Assembly: GCA_012934845.2 (NCBI GenBank)
Contig: WNNJ02002437.1
Location: forward strand, 1-64,000
Source: Pomphorhynchus laevis
Lineage: Eukaryota > Acanthocephala > Palaeacanthocephala > Echinorhynchida > Pomphorhynchidae
Direction of reading: 5' to 3'
Length of the DNA: 64,000 nt
The notes below the pieces were generated by a model, which had not been told where the DNA came from, did not search any database, and worked only from the letters and a program-made list of their open reading frames with translations. This document shows, piece after piece, positions 60,101 to 64,000 of this stretch (position 1 is the stretch's first letter; the number at the start of each line of letters is the position of its first letter). The position numbers and the translations under genes are program-made.

Positions 60101-62792
60101 CTTCATATCCATCTTGATATCTATTGAGTGATCATATGAACGAAGAATGAATTTATTGATTGATATATAATTTATTGATCCTACTCCAAAACAACAAATT
60201 AAAAAACTGAATTTGCAACAGGTTTTTGTTATTTTTTATTAGGAATATTACTCTGCCATTCTCGTTTTTCGTTTACTTTATTATCCCATTCTCTATCTTT
60301 ACGTAGAATTGCACGCTACAGAATATTCCTCCCATGTTACTTTATAATTTATATTACTTTATAGACATTTTTTAATTTAATTAAATAACTGCGAATTAAA
60401 CAAACAAAACGCAGAACTAATTTATTTTCTTATTATATTGTTTACCGCGATGAAAATTGTCATTTTTATTAAAATGTTGATTAACTTCTCACACTTATTT
60501 TTTGTTATTTTAGTCTTGTAAATATTTTGAAGAAATTGAACTTTGTAGAAAGTGATGTCATTACTGGTGATGTTGATTTTCGTTGGGTCGGAAGTATTAG
60601 CAACCTTCTGAATAAAGATCTTGATTGGGGTTGTACTAGCATCTGATTATTTTACTTCAATTGATTTTTCAGGTGATCTAATAAACCATATAATCGGCGA
60701 AAGCACATTTACAAGTAAACTGAATTTATTTAATGCGATGAAAAGCCTTGAACGTATAAGATCACTAGCGAATATACAACTTCCAGAAACAATTCCAGAG
60801 ACATTCATGCTCGATTCAAAGAGAGATCGTGATAAGCTCGCAAGCATTTCTACAAGTAAGAGTACTTTATTCCATTCATAAAACCTTCATCGGTTAAACA
60901 GATCAGGATTTTTGGATCACAAAGCCAGCGAACGGAAGTAGAGGTGTTGGTATAAACTTAATAACGTCAAAGGAAGAGCTATTGAACCTTATTAAGACAG
61001 CTGAAGAAGATAATGTCAAAAAATTCTTTTTCAAGCCTCAACAACGAATAGTACAACGGTCAGAATATATATTTATATATTTAATATATCAAAATAAGTT
61101 TATTTATAATATATATATAATAATAAATAATAATAAATAATAATTAATATAAATTAAATTATAAAAATAAAAGTTATCTTATTCGCAATCTGTAATTAAT
61201 TTCATAATTAATGTTTAAGAACATTTTATTTTATATATTTAATATCTAAATAAATATTAAAATAATAAATAGTAATTAATATAAATTAAATTATAAAAAT
61301 AAAAGTTATCTTATTCGCAATTCTGTAATTAATTTCATAATTAATGTTTAAGAAAATTTTAGTTTATATATTTAATATATAAATAAATAAATATTAAAAT
61401 AACAAATAATAATTAATATAAATTAAATTATAAAAATAAAAGTTATCTTATTCGCAATATGTAATTAATTTCATTTTTAGGAGAATTTTAGAATGCCCAA
61501 GACCTATCCCTCTGTAACTTTATCTAATTTGATGTGAACAAAAAATAAATATTATAAAATAACCAATACTTTCCACATTATTAACCTAATAAATACTATA
61601 TGTATATTGAAAATACATTTTGAATATATTATAAATATCTTATAAATTTGATAGATTGCTTAGATGTAATTTTGAACAAATAAAAACTATTTCATGGCTG
61701 TTCATTAAGATAATTCAAAGTGTTCATTCTGTTTAAATGTAGATTAAACATTTTAATTAAACATTTTTTTGAGATATGAATTTATAATTTGTATATATGA
61801 TAAAATGACTCCCGATTATGTTCCAACTATCTTGATTTGAATTTGAATATTGAAGCATAAGTGAAATATACGTAAGTTAAATTTAAAAATTTTGATTGTT
61901 TTGTAGTTTTCGACCCCACATTATCTCAATACTAAATTATTCCCAATTGTTAAGTTTATAATTGAAAATTTGAATAAACTTCCTTTTTGATTTTGCTAAA
62001 ATAAAATTTTGATTTTCCAGCTATTTCTCATTTAATTTTTAAGACAATGAGCATCTTTGATATTAAGTTTATAATTTTAATATTAAAATGAGAGAATTTA
62101 TAACTTTTAAACTTATTTAAAATTTGATGATCGCAATAAATTTTGTTAAAATTTTTCTATAAATTATTAAAATAGGTATTTAACAAATACTCTACTGATT
62201 AACGGAAGAAAATTTGATATTCGAGCATACATGATCATTGCCTCAACAACTCCATTGCTAGTATTACATCATCCAGGATATGCAAGATTATCGTTAAATA
62301 AATACAGTAATGTCGATCGCAATATTGTCACACATCTGACGAATCAGGTTTTGTAAAATATTTAGGATAAGGCATTACAAAATATACTTATTTAAGACAA
62401 ATAGACACATGATTTATGTAAAACTATGCTTTTTATATAATTGAAATATTCAAATCGTTTGATTTGAATATTTTTAATAATAAATGAAAGAATTGTGTTA
62501 AGCAATCTTGAACTGCTGATTTGATACATATATAATAAATAGCAATCATCGATCGATTGCAATTAAATCAAATAAATTATATGCATCAATAATTTTGGTC
62601 ATCAAAATAAGATAAAAATTATATAACCTACCGATTGAAATAACATAACCAGTTATAACAAAACAAACAATAAAAAGTCTTACTGTCAAGAAGAATGTTA
62701 ATACAGTTGAAGCTTAAGAATTCATGTCTTTAGGCTGCAAATAAAACGGATATTCTAAATGCAAAATTTGGAATATGGTTGAATCTGATCAC
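57197..62792 (+). CDS. TTLL10-like tubulin tyrosine ligase-family gene (partial)
   Basis: ATP-grasp ligase family that adds glutamate or glycine to tubulin and other proteins, mostly in cilia. Exons, all in phase: 57197-57389 (basic lead, then [11 protein letters not shown]), 60514-60629 ([33 protein letters not shown]), 60673-60855 ([32 protein letters not shown]), 60902-61058 ([15 protein letters not shown], the ATP-binding loop; [12 protein letters not shown]), 62176-62347 ([40 protein letters not shown]). A further exon 62734-62792 ([18 protein letters not shown]) is tentative. RKFDIRAY is the family hallmark. GYARLSL and HLTNQ (instead of HLTNYS) point to TTLL10. Introns of 43 and 46 nt stand beside one of 3.1 kb carrying an APE LINE. 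5' end and C-terminus not seen. Confidence 0.85.
57425..57662. repeat. Inverted-repeat element in TTLL intron, 27-bp perfect arms
   Basis: GTGAATGGTTTTAGGGCCAA ACCCAGC (about 57490-57516) returns as GCTGGGTTTGGCCCTAAAAC CATTCAC (about 57607-57633). Outer CAATTGCTTAATT/TTGCTTAATTGC runs extend the symmetry. The arm sequences give a short open stretch on both strands, which is a by-product of the symmetry. Confidence 0.8.
58230..59165 (+). mobile_element. APE-type LINE, RT fragment, copy 2
   Basis: Parallels 27640-28615: QKQSATLYW start, [10 protein letters not shown]..., AGMP-like run (CTATTACAGGTATGCCTTAA), [20 protein letters not shown] (the YxDD region, closer to intact than in the 28.3-kb copy), and [19 protein letters not shown]. 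The 5' and 3' parts are missing and frames are broken. It lies in the TTLL10-like intron. Confidence 0.8.
59165..60250. repeat. 0.7-kb dispersed repeat, copy 2, plus two partial copies in tandem
   Basis: 59165-59878 matches 29205-29881 with an extra segment near 59350-59410. 59880-60140 repeats its middle part (GGAAAACGTGTAGATTTTCT...) and 60170-60250 its first part (GATCCTACTCCAAAACAACA). Nested or rearranged tandem copies. Confidence 0.75.
61105..61485. repeat. Three tandem units of about 131-141 bp in TTLL intron
   Basis: TAATTAATATAAATTAAATT, TATAAAAATAAAAGTTATCT and TATTCGCAATCTGTAATTAA recur starting at about 61140, 61271 and 61410, with few changes. They begin about 80 bp downstream of the donor at 61059. 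Confidence 0.85.
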
Positions 62793-62897
62793 GTAAACAT
62801 CATTCATTACGTTAGTATCCTTAAAACGATTGACGTGTAATGTTTAATATGCAAAGAATTATAAGAGCTATTACTGTAAACTGATCTTATCATCATC

Positions 62898-62969
62898 GGG
62901 CTTGGCCGGGAATTGAACCCGGGACCTCCCGCACCCTAAGCGGGAATCATACCACTAGACCACCAAGCC
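62898..62969 (-). tRNA. tRNA-Pro (AGG)
   Basis: 72 nt on the minus strand: acceptor GGCTTGG pairs with CCAAGCC, discriminator C; D arm with A box TGGTCTAGTGG; anticodon stem CCCGC/GCGGG with loop TTAGGGT (anticodon AGG); T arm CCGGG/CCCGG with B box GGTTCAATTCC. No intron and no encoded CCA. All stems are intact. It lies about 100 bp beyond the last TTLL10-like exon candidate, on the opposite strand. Confidence 0.96.
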
Positions 62970-63085
62970 GTCTTTTGCCTAAACTTTATATATCTCAATT
63001 GTTTTTATTTATTTATATTAAAAGGTATTTTTAAATTAAATAGGTATAAATAACTACAATTTTATATTTTTATCATTGTAAATAA

Positions 63086-64000
63086 CTATAATGAATGATC
63101 AGATTCTAAATCCTCACTGATCGGCAAGGATTTTGTAAGCTCCGGCTTATTACTGTACTTTTTAGAGTTATTTCTTTGTGATCGCTGATATTCTTCGCTA
63201 TCATGTTCATGCGATCCATGAGCGTTGCTGTGACCACTATATTCCGATTCGGTTGATGTATTCGCGGCCGCGGTGGTGGCGGTTGTAATGAATTCGTTAT
63301 TTCTTCGAACCATGTTTGAGCAACTCTTCAAAATTGATGCGATATTACTACTTTTATTCGTAATTAAGTGATTGGCGGTATTTGTTGTCGCTATCATTTG
63401 TACTGCCGCTGGTGCGTCGTCATGTTGATCATGCTCAACACCTTGAACATCAACAACATTGTCGGGTAGTATAAGATCATCACACATGTTGAGTAACTGA
63501 TGAATGATCTGGTTGAGATGATCATTACAATTGTCGTGTGTATGATCGGCGACACTAGATTGGCTGCAATTCATCGTGGAAATTCCGGTTTTACCATTGT
63601 CAATCATAGTTTCTTCTTGGTTACTACTCGATGATACAAAGAAAGGCGCAGCAGATTCGTCGGCACCGGGTTCGTTGATAGAACCAGAAGCAAATTTTGC
63701 AAATTCATTCGATGGATTGCAATCAAGCCCATATTTAGGATCATATGATGTAAATGACATCATTGGTATTGTTGAATTGCTGTTAAGTATAAATGATTAC
63801 GATTCAAACTCCAATCCCTGTTGAGATGATCCTTTTAATTTTATCGTCAAGTTATCATTATCCTTGATTGGACAACAAATTAGATTATTGTATTCGTTCA
63901 TTTGATTATTATTTATTTGCATATCATTACTAGCTAAGGGATGCATTGAACTCTGATGCAGCTCACCAAGTTGTTGGATCTTATTTATTTGATCGGTAAC
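63086..64000 (-). CDS. 3' end of a low-complexity Ser/Asn/His-rich protein gene
   Basis: Minus-strand last exon: reads from an acceptor (ATACTTAACAG|CAATTC) at 63779 to the TGA/TAA at 63086. Composition: TTNTANHL, Thr/Ala runs (TTATTAAANT), EYSGHSNAHGSHEHDSEEYQ, acidic end. 63799-64000 is open in a related frame (LGELHQSSMHPLASNDMQIN, DNDNLTIKLKGSSQQGLEFE) and looks coding too, ending at a TAA 21 nt before the acceptor. It may be the preceding exon. No domain recognised; probably disordered and nuclear or regulatory, which is only an impression. The gene continues past the right edge. Confidence 0.55.

Overview
This is a nuclear window from an AT-rich metazoan (about one quarter to 30 % G+C by eye). 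Evidence: interrupted genes with GT-AG introns, a tRNA-Pro with internal pol III boxes, and animal gene families (PICK1, an RGS-domain protein, a TTLL10-like tubulin ligase, a PTP domain). Many introns are only 43-51 nt, next to introns of several kb filled with repeats. RGS22-like and TTLL10-like genes suggest a ciliated lineage. Short introns, Penelope-like elements and hammerhead-like repeats with tRNA-like promoters would suit a flatworm or another small spiralian, but I cannot name the species.

Layout. 0.4-19.1 kb: the 3' two thirds of PICK1 on the plus strand (end of the PDZ domain, the arfaptin-homology/BAR domain and the acidic tail), eight exons readable. Its first intron holds, on the minus strand, a restriction-like-endonuclease LINE whose reading frame runs on into a protein tyrosine phosphatase domain. 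The other introns hold fold-back repeats. 20-30 kb: Penelope-like fragments, an APE-type LINE (25.3-28.9 kb, plus) and an unrecognised minus-strand gene with exons at 30.8-30.3 and 22.2-21.9 kb. 31.3-33.8 kb: a second, decayed LINE with an RLE-like endonuclease. 35.1-52.0 kb: an RGS22-like gene on the minus strand, seven exons. Its introns hold Penelope fragments, a 0.38-kb tandem repeat, a fold-back element, tRNA-like plus hammerhead-like repeats, and a nearly identical 1.9-kb copy of two PICK1 exons. 53.9-54.9 kb: more Penelope fragments. 57.2-62.8 kb: TTLL10-like exons on the plus strand, interrupted by a second partial copy of the APE LINE. 62.9 kb: tRNA-Pro(AGG), minus. 63.1-64.0 kb: the 3' end of a low-complexity protein gene, minus.

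The host genes look independent and form no operon. The most unusual items are the RT-RLE-PTP open frame, the recent PICK1 exon duplication into the RGS gene, and small repeats that combine tRNA-like promoter boxes with hammerhead-like cores. Exon limits were set by hand from splice signals, reading phase and remembered family motifs; no alignment was run.
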